From NCBI GenBank assembly GCA_002349565.1, contig DEDN01000009.1, forward strand, positions 1,276-47,936: DNA of 46,661 nt, written 5' to 3'. The translations under genes were made by a program, and so were the position numbers. This stretch comes from Alphaproteobacteria bacterium UBA2903. Its GTDB lineage: Bacteria; Pseudomonadota; Alphaproteobacteria; CAAGCB01; CAG-977. The notes below the pieces were generated by a model. It made no database searches and was not told where the DNA came from. It was given only the letters and a program-made list of their open reading frames with translations. Of this stretch, positions 1 through 7,602 are shown piece by piece. The first letter of the stretch is position 1. The number at the start of each line of letters is the position of its first letter.

Positions 1-23
1 CTATCCAGCTGAGCTACGGGACC
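1..23 (-). tRNA. partial tRNA, 5' part only
   Basis: Read on the minus strand, the first 23 bases form the 5' acceptor strand and D-arm start of a tRNA (GGTCCCG, then TAGCTCAGCTGGATAG). The rest lies outside the window, so the anticodon cannot be seen. The D-arm is identical to that of the tRNA-Arg at 5681-5757, so an arginine isoacceptor is plausible but unproven. Confidence 0.75.
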
Positions 24-144
24 GCACCACCCTTATTTTTAGTTTGTTTCCCCCGAAAACGCAAGCATTTTTTGAATTTTGGTTTTTTTAAGCTTTTATT
101 ATGTTCTATCCTGTATACTTTGAAAAAATTTGAAAGTGCCGCCG

Positions 145-3100
145 ATGAAAAAATATTTAAGCCTTTTCCTGTTTTTGTACCCTTTTGTGCTGAACGCCGC
201 CGATTACACGGATTCAGCCGAATATATGAAAAACCAAAATGCTTGGGATGCCATCAATCTGGCTGAAGCCTATACGGGCGAAGACGGAACGGCGTATGGC
301 GGCGCGTCGGGCAAAGGTGTTCGCGTCGCCGTTATTGACAACGGATTTTTGGCGACGCATCAGGAATTTAAAGACAAAATCGATGTGATCGGCGCGGTGC
401 AGGCGCAAAATCACGGCACCCATGTTGCGGGTATTATCGGCGCGGCAAAGGATGACTTGGGCATGCACGGTGTTGCTTATGACGCGTCTTTGGCGGTGTT
501 CGCCAGCAAAGACATTCCGGGGGATGACAGCAAAGCCAATTCTTGCACCGCTTGTTCCGAATTGTCCGATATTTTCAACACGCTGGCGGGCGAGGAATAT
601 AAAGACATCAAAATCGTCAATGCCAGCTGGGGATTCGATACGGCATCTTTGTCCGAACAGGATAAAAGCAATCTTGAAACAGCCCTTGTTTCCGCGATGA
701 AAGCGATTTCGGACAAGCTGTTTGTCGCCGCGGCGGGAAACGATATGAAGACCAGCCCGATGATGCCTGCGTTGACGCCGACCGTGGATTCTTCAATAGA
801 CAATGTGAGCGTAGTGGCTTTCAATCCCGTGAATGGAAAAAGCTCGCCCGTATTTTTGGCGGGATTTTCAAACTTGGCGGGGGATGCCGCGAAATGGACA
901 ATCACAGCCCCCGGATCGGGGATTTATTCCGCCGTTGGAACGGGGGACGACGCGTATCAAAATATGAGCGGCTCTTCCATGGCAGCCCCAATTGTTTCGG
1001 GTGTAGCGGCTTTGGTGCAGGAAAAGTATCCGTTTTTCAGCGGCAAACAGCTCGCCGACGTTTTATTGACGACGGCGGACAACGATTTTTCGAAATTCAG
1101 TCCTTATGCGATTCAAACAATCGAAACAACCAATGCCGACAACAGCAAGACGACAAAACAGCGCTTCATTTATTTCACGGACAACACGGCGGGCGAAGAC
1201 GGAGCTGTCAAAAGCAAAGAAGATGTGATGAAAGATTTGACCGTATCCTGCGACAACGGCAGCTACGAATGCATCGACATCACCTATGCGCAAGCGTACG
1301 GCGCGGGCATTTTGGACGCGGGCAAAGCCGTCAAAGGCTTGGGGGCTTTGGATGCCGACAGAATGGGAACCGAAAAAACGTACACGGTGGATACGGCGGG
1401 ATATGACGCGGAATTTGCCAACGACATTTCGGAACGCAACGGAACGGGATTGGGGATTGAAAAGGCGGGCAAAGGAACTTTGACGCTGAGCGGAAGCAAC
1501 TCATATACGGGGGAAACCGTCGTGTCGGGCGGTGCGCTGAAGCTGACGGGAACTTTGGCGGGGGATGTTTCGGTCGGCGGGACGTCCGAAGACGCCGCTT
1601 TTTCCGTCAGCGGCGGAACAGTCAAAGGTGAAATTGTTTTACAGGATTCCGCTGATTTTTCCATTGACGGAGGAACGGTCGAAGGGACATTGACCACCCG
1701 AACGGCGGACAGCGACGGATCGAATGTCGTCGGGGCGATGACGGGCGGAACGCTGACGAATGTGGTTATCGGCGGGACGGACTACAATGAAACGTTGGTT
1801 TTCGGCATGAGCGGCGGAACGATATCCGGATCTTTGTCAAACGCGGGCAAGTTTACCATGGACGGCGGGCGTTTGAGCGGAACGGTCGAAAACGGCGGCG
1901 TGTTTGATTATTACGGCGGAACAATCGCTTCGACGCTGAAACAATCGGCGGCGGGCGTGTTCAACAACCACGGGACTTTCACCGTCAAGGACGGAATCAG
2001 CGGCGGCGTTGTCAACAACAAAGCGGGGGCGGCGATCGCTTCGTCGTTTACGGCGGACGCTTTCGTCAATGAAGGCGACATCGTGCTGATGCAAAACGAC
2101 GACGGCTCTTTGACCACGATGACGGTTTCGGGGACGGCGGATCTGATATCGGGACGTTTCGTGCCGTACGTCAATTCGACGGTAACTTACAAAAACGGAA
2201 CGACGACCGTTTTGACGGCGGATACGCTGACGGTGGGCGAGGCGTTCAAAACGAATTTCATTTTGACGGGGCTTATCGGCGGGACGGTTTCTTACGACGG
2301 CAAAAATCTGACGGTGACAATTACTTATCGGGATATGAACGATCCCGCGAACACGCCGGGGTTTGACGACAAAGAACGGCAAGTTTTATCCATCTTTGCC
2401 AAAATGTTCGACGACCATCCGGACGAATTCAGCGGCTACTTTTATCTGACGACGGATGAGCTGCAAAAAAGCGTCAACAGCTTGCGCGACAGGATTCAGC
2501 CCGTTGCGAATAAAGATTTGCCTTTGTCGGGAACGGTGGCGAACAACATTTATTCCCATTTGTTCCAAGTCCGTCAACAGCGGGCGGTCGCTCCCGCGCC
2601 GCAGCGGACTCCGCCTTATTATTACCGCGGTCGGTACTGGCGCGGACGATCGGGCGGCGATTACGGTTCGACGGCGAAAGTGTGGGCGCAATTTCTGGGC
2701 GGACACGGGCGGTTTGACGCGGCGGACAGAACGGATCGCTCAACGGCGAAAACGGATATGCTGGGCGGTCAGTTCGGTTGGGATTGGCAAAGCTCCGACA
2801 GATTTTTGTGGGGGCTGACGGCGGGATTCGCGTCAACCCGCATCAAACAGGACGGCGACGAAATACGCATCGCCGATTACCGCGCGGGCATTTATACGGG
2901 ATACCGTTCGGGGCGGTTCACGTTCGACACGGTGCTGTCGGGCGGGTTGCAAAAATATGAATCCGACCGCTTGACGGACATAGCGGGGCTGTCGACCATC
3001 AGCAAAGCGTCTTACAACGGCTACACCGTCGAAGCGGGCGTGAATGCGGGTTTCGAGATCGGTAGCATGCCGCGGCGGGACTATCGTTTCGGAATGCATC

Positions 3101-3510
3101 CCTATGTCAGCGCGAACGCGGCGTATTCCTATCGCGAAGAATATAAAGAAAAGGGGCAAACTTCCGCCGCCAATCTGGCGGTCGGCGAAGCGGACGACAC
3201 AACGGTTTCCGTTCAGCCGGGGGTGCAGCTCAGCTATACATGGTCGGACGCCGTGCTGACGCTTGACGCGGGATGGCAAAGGCTTTTGACGGGCGGCGCG
3301 CCGACAACGAAAGCGTATTTTTTGGACGATGCGTCGAAAGCGGTGTTTGAATCTCTTGCTTCCGAAGCGGACAAGGATTATCTGTCCCTGTCGGTCGGAT
3401 TTGAAAGCAATTTGTCGCGGCGCGTGCGCGTGAAGCTGTGGGCGGATCAAAAACGGTCGGAACACAACATTGTTTCGATGTATTCCGTTGCTTTGCAGTA
3501 TTCGTTTTAA
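145..3510 (+). CDS. autotransporter with N-terminal subtilase (S8) protease domain
   Basis: This is a secreted serine protease carried on its own outer-membrane barrel (type Va secretion). The 1121-residue protein starts with a signal peptide (MKKYLSLFLFLYPFVLNA). The S8 domain follows, with the catalytic Asp in VAVIDNG (D65), His in HGTHVAG (H90) and Ser in SGSSMAAP (S278). Around residues 430-470 there is an autotransporter-associated repeat (KGTLTLSGSNSYTGET), followed by Gly/Thr-rich beta-helix repeats to about residue 750. The last 250 or so residues look like a beta-barrel, and the protein ends in Tyr-Ser-Phe as outer-membrane proteins do. The ATG at 145 is preferred to the in-frame TTG at 130 because it starts the signal peptide directly. 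A TATACT hexamer at 114-119 could be the -10. The substrate is unknown. Confidence 0.9.
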   Translation: MKKYLSLFLFLYPFVLNAADYTDSAEYMKNQNAWDAINLAEAYTGEDGTAYGGASGKGVRVAVIDNGFLATHQEFKDKIDVIGAVQAQNHGTHVAGIIGAAKDDLGMHGVAYDASLAVFASKDIPGDDSKANSCTACSELSDIFNTLAGEEYKDIKIVNASWGFDTASLSEQDKSNLETALVSAMKAISDKLFVAAAGNDMKTSPMMPALTPTVDSSIDNVSVVAFNPVNGKSSPVFLAGFSNLAGDAAKWTITAPGSGIYSAVGTGDDAYQNMSGSSMAAPIVSGVAALVQEKYPFFSGKQLADVLLTTADNDFSKFSPYAIQTIETTNADNSKTTKQRFIYFTDNTAGEDGAVKSKEDVMKDLTVSCDNGSYECIDITYAQAYGAGILDAGKAVKGLGALDADRMGTEKTYTVDTAGYDAEFANDISERNGTGLGIEKAGKGTLTLSGSNSYTGETVVSGGALKLTGTLAGDVSVGGTSEDAAFSVSGGTVKGEIVLQDSADFSIDGGTVEGTLTTRTADSDGSNVVGAMTGGTLTNVVIGGTDYNETLVFGMSGGTISGSLSNAGKFTMDGGRLSGTVENGGVFDYYGGTIASTLKQSAAGVFNNHGTFTVKDGISGGVVNNKAGAAIASSFTADAFVNEGDIVLMQNDDGSLTTMTVSGTADLISGRFVPYVNSTVTYKNGTTTVLTADTLTVGEAFKTNFILTGLIGGTVSYDGKNLTVTITYRDMNDPANTPGFDDKERQVLSIFAKMFDDHPDEFSGYFYLTTDELQKSVNSLRDRIQPVANKDLPLSGTVANNIYSHLFQVRQQRAVAPAPQRTPPYYYRGRYWRGRSGGDYGSTAKVWAQFLGGHGRFDAADRTDRSTAKTDMLGGQFGWDWQSSDRFLWGLTAGFASTRIKQDGDEIRIADYRAGIYTGYRSGRFTFDTVLSGGLQKYESDRLTDIAGLSTISKASYNGYTVEAGVNAGFEIGSMPRRDYRFGMHPYVSANAAYSYREEYKEKGQTSAANLAVGEADDTTVSVQPGVQLSYTWSDAVLTLDAGWQRLLTGGAPTTKAYFLDDASKAVFESLASEADKDYLSLSVGFESNLSRRVRVKLWADQKRSEHNIVSMYSVALQYSF

Positions 3511-3525
3511 ATCGGAGGGTGGACG

Positions 3526-4503
3526 ATGATTTATTTGGGAACGGTTGAAACGGACGATGATTTGTACGGCTATCTGAAATATGACATTCAGCCGCAGCTT
3601 ACGGATTATTTGGAAGATCCAGCATACCACGTTTGGCGGCTGAACGGTTCGAACGACGTGTTTTTGTACGAAGAACGCCAAACGGGCGCGCGCATCATCG
3701 GCAAGTTTTTCGAAGACAAAAAGCGTTTGGAACGCGAATACGGCAACCTTGTCAAAGTACGGTCGTACGGCTTTGACGAAGAGCCGTTTTACGTTGCCGC
3801 TCCGTTGGGAAAAAACGAAGATTTGAGCAATTTTCTGGCGGTCGAGTTCTGTACGGGCGAATTGCTGGGCGACGTTATCACGCGCGCCGTCGCCGACAAA
3901 GACGAAGCTCTGCTGTACGACAAGCTGGGCGCGCTGGCGCACTTTTTCGCCGAACTGCACAACAGGACGGCAATTGACGCGCCTGCCGATTTCGGCGAAG
4001 CCTGCGATTATATGGACCGCGTTATTGAACAGGACGAAAGCCTGCTGACGGACGGGGAAGCGGATGTTTTGTATGCTTTGCGTGATCAATGGCGCGACAA
4101 AACGGAAATGGGGGAAGACTGTCAAGTTTTGATTCACGGGGATGCGACGCCTGCGAACTTTATTTTCGGGGATTTCGATGTTGTCAAGACGTTCGATTTG
4201 GAACGCTGTCAATATGCCGACCGCGCGTCGGATATCGGGCGTATGGCGGGCGAACTGAAACATTTTTTTATGTTGGCGCAGAATGACGGGCTTGCCGCCG
4301 AACCGTTCATTGACCACTTTTTACGCGAATACGCCGCCCGTTTTCCCGATGCGGAAGCGGCTTTCAATGCCGTAACAAAGCGCGTGCCGTTCTATATGGG
4401 AACGACTTTGCTGCGCATCGGGCGCAATTTTTGGATTGACCGCGATTACCGCCGCCGCCTGATTGACGAAGCGGAAAAATGCCTGCAGGGAGGGCTGGAA
4501 TGA
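3526..4503 (+). CDS. aminoglycoside phosphotransferase/choline kinase-like protein
   Basis: This 325-residue protein belongs to the APH-type kinase-like fold. The visible motifs are the catalytic loop HGDATPAN (H204, D206, N211) and the metal-binding Asp of FDLERC (D224), with an upstream Glu/Lys-rich N-lobe. A GGAGG Shine-Dalgarno lies about 8 bases before the ATG. It sits 15 bases after the autotransporter and overlaps the following HAD-like gene by 4 bases (ATGA), so the two are probably translationally coupled. The substrate cannot be read from the sequence. Choline, sugar or small-alcohol phosphorylation are all possible, and the name does not imply antibiotic resistance. Confidence 0.8.
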   Translation: MIYLGTVETDDDLYGYLKYDIQPQLTDYLEDPAYHVWRLNGSNDVFLYEERQTGARIIGKFFEDKKRLEREYGNLVKVRSYGFDEEPFYVAAPLGKNEDLSNFLAVEFCTGELLGDVITRAVADKDEALLYDKLGALAHFFAELHNRTAIDAPADFGEACDYMDRVIEQDESLLTDGEADVLYALRDQWRDKTEMGEDCQVLIHGDATPANFIFGDFDVVKTFDLERCQYADRASDIGRMAGELKHFFMLAQNDGLAAEPFIDHFLREYAARFPDAEAAFNAVTKRVPFYMGTTLLRIGRNFWIDRDYRRRLIDEAEKCLQGGLE

Positions 4504-5249
4504 TTCGCGGCTTGATTTTCGACATCAACGGAACGCTGAGCGATATTTGGACGGACGAGGAAAGTTTGGACACTTATCGTGTCGTGTCCGATTTTCTGGA
4601 CTATCAGGGCGTCAAAATCAAACCCGAAAAGGTCAAAGAGTTGTACTTTGAACTGAACAAGCGGCAGCGGGCGGACAGCGACGAACCCTATCCCGAATTT
4701 GACATTGTGGCTTTGTTCGCGGAAATGATTGACGGGAACGCGTCGGATTTCACCCGCGCTTTGCCCAAGAAGAAGCGTAAGCTTTTGCCCGCGGTTGCGG
4801 CGGAGGTGTTTCGCGCGGCGTCGCGCCGTCGGCTGCGGCTGTACCCCGATGTGAAAAAAACGCTGGACGCGCTGAAAAAGAAGTATCGGCTGGCTTCCGT
4901 ATCGGACGGACAAGCCCAATGGGCGCGTGCGGAATTGGCTTCCGTCGGACTGGACGGGTATTTTCATCCGTTTGTCGTGTCAGGGAATTACGGATACCGC
5001 AAACCCGATGAACGGCTGTTTAAAAAAGCGTTGAAGAAAATGGACATGACGGCGGAGGAAGTCGTTTTTGTCGGCAACGATATGTACCGTGACGTGTTCG
5101 GGGCGGCGCAGCTGGGGATTAAGACGGTGTTGTTTCGGTCGAACCAAGGCGAACAGGAATACTGCGGCACGAAAGCCGACGTCGAAATCACGGCGTTCGC
5201 GCAATTGCCCGCCGCCGTTAAAACGATTGAAAAAAGTATGAAAAAATAA
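4500..5249 (+). CDS. HAD-superfamily hydrolase with altered motif I
   Basis: The protein is 249 residues with the HAD Rossmann fold. Motif I reads FDINGT, so the nucleophile D8 is present, but the second Asp of DxDGT, the usual acid/base, is Asn (N10). Motif II is near SVSDG, motif III Lys is in GYRKPDERLF, and motif IV is GNDMYRDVFGA. The ATG at 4500 overlaps the stop of the kinase-like gene (ATGA) and follows an AGGGAGGG ribosome-binding site. A longer in-frame reading from 4479 is unlikely because it lies inside the kinase gene. The N10 change suggests a dehalogenase-like or weak phosphatase chemistry, but this is inference. The kinase and HAD pairing suggests opposing or sequential steps on one metabolite. 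Confidence 0.8.
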   Translation: MIRGLIFDINGTLSDIWTDEESLDTYRVVSDFLDYQGVKIKPEKVKELYFELNKRQRADSDEPYPEFDIVALFAEMIDGNASDFTRALPKKKRKLLPAVAAEVFRAASRRRLRLYPDVKKTLDALKKKYRLASVSDGQAQWARAELASVGLDGYFHPFVVSGNYGYRKPDERLFKKALKKMDMTAEEVVFVGNDMYRDVFGAAQLGIKTVLFRSNQGEQEYCGTKADVEITAFAQLPAAVKTIEKSMKK

Positions 5250-5464
5250 AAGACTGGAAAAATCGGCGCATTCGGCACGGGTGCCAATGCTTGCACGGGA
5301 TCACCTCGTCGCGGCTGCGCCACTTCTCGTGATTTCGATTCAGTATTATTTTTAGAATATAATAATATTCGAATTTGCGAGCCCCGCAGGGGCGTGGCAA
5401 TCTTTCGATTTTCGGCACAAGCGCAGACCTCATCAGACCTGCACGGGCTAAAGCTTTTGCAGCT

Positions 5465-5539
5465 TCTTCTCCGGCCGTTTTGCCCCAACAAAAAAATCCT
5501 CTTTCGAGGATTTTTTAAATTGGTGCGCCCGGCGGGATT
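5465..5539. repeat. direct repeat copy A (terminator plus tRNA-Arg 3' end)
   Basis: About 75 bases are nearly identical to 5623-5699. The copy covers TTCTCC...GCCGTTTTGCCCCAAC, the AAAAAATCCTC/GAGGATTTTTT hairpin and then 5521-5539. That last segment is an exact copy of the 3' end (CCA, acceptor strand and part of the T-stem) of the tRNA-Arg at 5681-5757. After 5539 the sequence departs completely from a tRNA. Confidence 0.85.
5491..5516. terminator. terminator-like hairpin, copy A
   Basis: The stem AAAAAATCCTC/GAGGATTTTTT has a TTTC loop and is followed by T on one strand and preceded by A on the other, so it could act in both directions. It is a duplicate of the hairpin behind the tRNA-Arg. 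Confidence 0.6.
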
Positions 5540-5622
5540 GCTCATCGCTGCGCGCTTCGTCCCTGACGGGACCGCCTGACGGCGTCGTTCGCTAACGCTC
5601 ACCGACCCCACTTGTCGTGGGC

Positions 5623-5699
5623 TCTTCTCCGCGCCGTTTTGCCCCAACAAAAAAATCCTCTTTCGAGGATTTTTTTTAATTGGTGCGCCCGGCGGGATT
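5623..5699. repeat. direct repeat copy B (part of tRNA-Arg and its terminator)
   Basis: This is the second copy of the 75-base repeat, including the working tRNA-Arg 3' end (5681-5699) and the hairpin downstream of it. It differs from copy A by small insertions in the GCC/GGCC stretch and in the length of the T run. Confidence 0.85.
5650..5677 (-). terminator. intrinsic terminator of tRNA-Arg(CCG)
   Basis: The stem ATCCTC/GAGGAT is flanked by A and T runs and sits 4 bases beyond the encoded CCA of the minus-strand tRNA-Arg. Read on the minus strand it ends in a T run, as expected for Rho-independent termination. Confidence 0.8.
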
Positions 5700-5757
5700 C
5701 GAACCCACGACCCTCGGCTTCGGAGGCCGATACTCTATCCAGCTGAGCTACGGGCGC
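5681..5757 (-). tRNA. tRNA-Arg (anticodon CCG)
   Basis: The 77-base cloverleaf on the minus strand has acceptor GCGCCCG paired to CGGGCGC, the D-arm TAGCTCAGCTGGATAGAG, the anticodon loop CUCCGAA (anticodon CCG, arginine), the T-loop GGTTCGAATCC and an encoded CCA. The 3' end is the part duplicated at 5521-5539. Confidence 0.95.
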
Positions 5758-5830
5758 ATTCTGAACAACAGACACAATAGCGGATTTGCCGAAAAAAACA
5801 ATCAAAATTTTCTGCGCGCCATAAAAATAC

Positions 5831-5857
5831 TTGACGGCACAGACAAAATAAGATACA
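5831..5857 (+). promoter_or_regulatory. candidate promoter of tRNA-Gln
   Basis: TTGACG (5831-5836) is followed after 15 bases by GATACA (5852-5857), some 15 bases before the tRNA-Gln. The -35 is good. The -10 is weak and the spacing is short. Confidence 0.4.
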
Positions 5858-5872
5858 GAAAAAGAACTTTGT

Positions 5873-5947
5873 TGGGGCGTAGCCAAGCGGTAAGGCAACG
5901 GACTTTGACTCCGTCATTCGCTGGTTCGAGTCCAGCCGCCCCAGCCA
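5873..5947 (+). tRNA. tRNA-Gln (anticodon UUG)
   Basis: The cloverleaf has acceptor TGGGGCG paired to CGCCCCA, the D-arm TAGCCAAGCGGTAAGGC, the anticodon loop CUUUGAC (anticodon UUG, glutamine), the T-arm CTGGTTCGAGTCCAG, and an encoded CCA. The U1-A72 pair is typical of tRNA-Gln. Confidence 0.95.
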
Positions 5948-5952
5948 GTTTC

Positions 5953-5980
5953 AAGCCCTTGAGTTTCAAGGGCTTTTTTT
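5953..5980 (+). terminator. intrinsic terminator after tRNA-Gln
   Basis: AAGCCCTTGA and TCAAGGGCTT form a 10-base stem with a GTT loop, followed by a T run, directly behind the tRNA-Gln. Confidence 0.85.
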
Positions 5981-5993
5981 GTACGGAGCGTTT

Positions 5994-6719
5994 ATGGATT
6001 TTACGACGGACGATTTCTTGGGCGGGAAAATCAAACTGCGTCAACCTGTTGACGGTTACCGCGCGACCAGCGACGCCGTTTTGCTGGCGGCGGCGGTGTC
6101 GGCGCGGGGCAGGGCGAGGATTCTGGACGTCGGATGCGGTTCGGGGGCGGTGGCTTTGTGCGTTGCCGCGCGTTGTCCCGAAGCGTTGATCACAGGAATT
6201 GAACTTCAGCCGGAAATGGCGGCTTTGGCGCAGGAAAACGTACGTTTCAACGCTTTGGAAAAACGGTTGACCGTCGTTCAATCGGATATTCGCGCCAAAA
6301 AAATCGAATCCGTTCCGACAGGCTGTTTCGATTGGGTCGTTTCCAATCCGCCCTTTATTTTGGAAAATCAGCCGTCCCCCGACAAAGTGCGCGATGTCGC
6401 GCACCGCGAAGCGGACTGTCCGTTGAACGAGTGGATTTTCAATTGTTTGCGCTATGTCAATGCGCGGGGGTATTTCGCCCTGATCAATCGTGCGGACAGA
6501 CTGCCCGAACTGCTGTCCCTGCTGTACGGAAAATTGGGGGGGATTCGGATTGTGCCGATTTGGACAAAGGAAGGCGAACCCGCCAAACGGGTCGTTTTGG
6601 TCGGACGCAAAGGGGCAAAGTCCCCCGCCGTTTTGGAAAAGGGTATCGTGCTGACGGACAAAAACGGCGTCAAAACAGCCGAAGCCGAAGAGATTATGCG
6701 ATACGGCAAGGGCATTTGA
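5994..6719 (+). CDS. tRNA1(Val) A37 N6-methyltransferase-like SAM methyltransferase
   Basis: This 241-residue protein resembles TrmN6/YfiC, which methylates A37 of tRNA-Val, and more generally the small N6-adenine methyltransferases. The visible motifs are the SAM-binding motif ILDVGCGSGAVAL near residue 44 and the catalytic NPPF motif (VSNPPFIL) near residue 118. The N-terminus LGGKIKLRQPVDGYR is typical of the family, with the aromatic/acidic DGYR near the SAM pocket. The ATG at 5994 follows ACGGAG. An upstream in-frame TTG at 5979 lies inside the tRNA-Gln terminator and is unlikely. Its location between tRNA genes fits tRNA modification but does not prove the target base. Confidence 0.8.
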   Translation: MDFTTDDFLGGKIKLRQPVDGYRATSDAVLLAAAVSARGRARILDVGCGSGAVALCVAARCPEALITGIELQPEMAALAQENVRFNALEKRLTVVQSDIRAKKIESVPTGCFDWVVSNPPFILENQPSPDKVRDVAHREADCPLNEWIFNCLRYVNARGYFALINRADRLPELLSLLYGKLGGIRIVPIWTKEGEPAKRVVLVGRKGAKSPAVLEKGIVLTDKNGVKTAEAEEIMRYGKGI

Positions 6720-6770
6720 TTCCAAAAAGGATAGTCTCAAGGTTCGAGTCCCGCTTTTGTAACAAATCCC

Positions 6771-6807
6771 AAAAATAAACCTCCCGAAACCGGGAGGTTT
6801 ATTTTTG
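6771..6807. terminator. bidirectional terminator
   Basis: A perfect 16-base inverted repeat, AAAAATAAACCTCCCG and its complement, surrounds an AAAC loop. It can stop the methyltransferase gene from the left and the minus-strand tRNA from the right. Confidence 0.9.
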
Positions 6808-6882
6808 GTAGGTCCAGAGGGACTCGAACCCCCGACCAAGGCGTTATGAGCGCCCAGCTCTAACCAACTGAGCTATGGACCC
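6807..6882 (-). tRNA. tRNA with CAU anticodon (probably tRNA-Ile2)
   Basis: The minus-strand cloverleaf has acceptor GGGTCCA/TGGACCT, a standard D-arm (GCTCAGTTGGTTAGAGC), the anticodon loop CUCAUAA, the T-arm GGGGGTTCGAGTCCC and an encoded CCA. A CAU anticodon means elongator Met, initiator Met or lysidine-modified Ile. The fully paired acceptor excludes initiator. The loop and variable region ATAACGCCTTGGTCG resembles tRNA-Ile2, but elongator Met cannot be excluded. Confidence 0.85.
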
Positions 6883-6936
6883 GTTTGTTAAGATACCAAT
6901 CTTTTATATTTTTTCAATATAAAAATAACACCGGCG

Positions 6937-7374
6937 TCATTCTTCATTTGCAAGCTTTGCCGTCGGCGACGAAATGAACATCTTTACCTCGCCTCCCGAC
7001 GGCAAAGTCGTCGAAAGCAGCAGGTATTCACGATGCAGTTCCTCGGGACTCAAGTGCGACAGGTGTTCCAAAATATCGACGGAAGAAACCCTTTTGAACG
7101 GTTCGGCGTGCGGTGTTTCCAAAACGCTGCCGTTGTAAATCGAATGCAGCCAGCGCGAAACCGTTTGCACGCTGACATTAACCAATTTCGCAATCAAAGT
7201 CATAGACAATCCCGACGCGTACAAAAAAGCCGCCAACTGCCTGTCTTTCGGATCTTTTCCCCGCGGTGCCGAACGGGTGAACTGACAGCCGCAGCGTTTG
7301 CATTTATAGCGTTGTTTGTTTACGGCAAAGCCGTTTTTAACCGTATTTTCGCTGCCGCACCGAGGGCATTTCAT
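6937..7374 (-). CDS. zinc-ribbon/HTH protein resembling the IS1 InsA N-terminus
   Basis: The protein is 145 residues. The N-terminus is a zinc ribbon with C3, C6, C25 and C28 (MKCPRCGSE ... YKCKRCGCQF), very like the InsA-type DNA-binding half of IS1 transposases. A helix-turn-helix follows at about residues 50-75 (LSMTLIAKLVNVSVQTVSRW). The remaining 70 residues are not an InsB DDE catalytic domain, and no such domain follows in any frame, so this looks like a free-standing DNA-binding protein rather than an active transposase. AGGAA precedes the ATG. A 16-base sequence just upstream (7391-7406) recurs inverted at 7510-7525. Alternatives are a truncated IS or a domesticated regulator. Confidence 0.7.
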   Translation of the reverse strand: MKCPRCGSENTVKNGFAVNKQRYKCKRCGCQFTRSAPRGKDPKDRQLAAFLYASGLSMTLIAKLVNVSVQTVSRWLHSIYNGSVLETPHAEPFKRVSSVDILEHLSHLSPEELHREYLLLSTTLPSGGEVKMFISSPTAKLANEE

Positions 7375-7390
7375 TTTCTTGTCTTCCTTT

Positions 7391-7406
7391 CACTTTTATA
7401 ATGATG
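7391..7406. repeat. inverted repeat, left arm
   Basis: CACTTTTATAATGATG matches the complement of 7510-7525 in 15 of 16 bases. The arms bound 7391-7525, in the gap between the InsA-like gene and the membrane-protein gene. The arms could be regulator sites, overlapping promoter elements (each contains a TATAAT-like core) or remnants of terminal repeats. Confidence 0.6.
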
Positions 7407-7509
7407 TCTTGTTCGATAAAATGCGCTTTGATGCCCGATGTTCGAATTGTTCGGCATCCGACGGTGTTAGCTTACAGAAATTATCTTTATTTTTCAAACA
7501 AAACGCAAT

Positions 7510-7525
7510 CATCATTATAAAAATG
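7510..7525. repeat. inverted repeat, right arm
   Basis: CATCATTATAAAAATG is the complement of the left arm at 7391-7406 with one mismatch. The 103 bases between the arms show no gene. Confidence 0.6.
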
Positions 7526-7602
7526 ACAAAATCCGATTTATCTTGACCTTTGCGGCCAGTCAAGCTACTTAGAACCAATCAAGAAAATAAAAAGGTGAAA
7601 GA

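Larger units (their letters stand above)
5250..5680. other. gene-free stretch with hairpins and a duplicated tRNA 3' end
   Basis: No convincing coding sequence is seen in these 430 bases. The stretch holds a bulged hairpin at 5268-5290 (GCATT-C-GGCA / TGCC-AATGC), an AT-rich near-palindrome around 5357-5372, and GC-rich text without coding character. It also contains two copies of a terminator-like hairpin. The first copy is fused to a 19-base duplicate of the tRNA-Arg 3' end. Confidence 0.7.

Noticed and set aside
2833..4317. A 494-residue open frame on the minus strand
   Set aside because: It is an Arg-rich shadow of the autotransporter and kinase genes, without a ribosome-binding site or family motifs.
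3526..4503. Aminoglycoside resistance
   Set aside because: The fold motifs are shared by many small-molecule kinases, and nothing specific to aminoglycoside binding is visible.
5250..5680. Possible CRISPR array or small RNA in the gap
   Set aside because: Only two copies of a repeat with a 158-base offset are seen; no regular spacers and no recognised RNA family.
6739..6765. GGTTCGAGTCCCGC, resembling a tRNA T-arm
   Set aside because: The flanking stem does not pair and no acceptor, D-arm or anticodon arm is present upstream. It may be a relic but cannot be called a tRNA.
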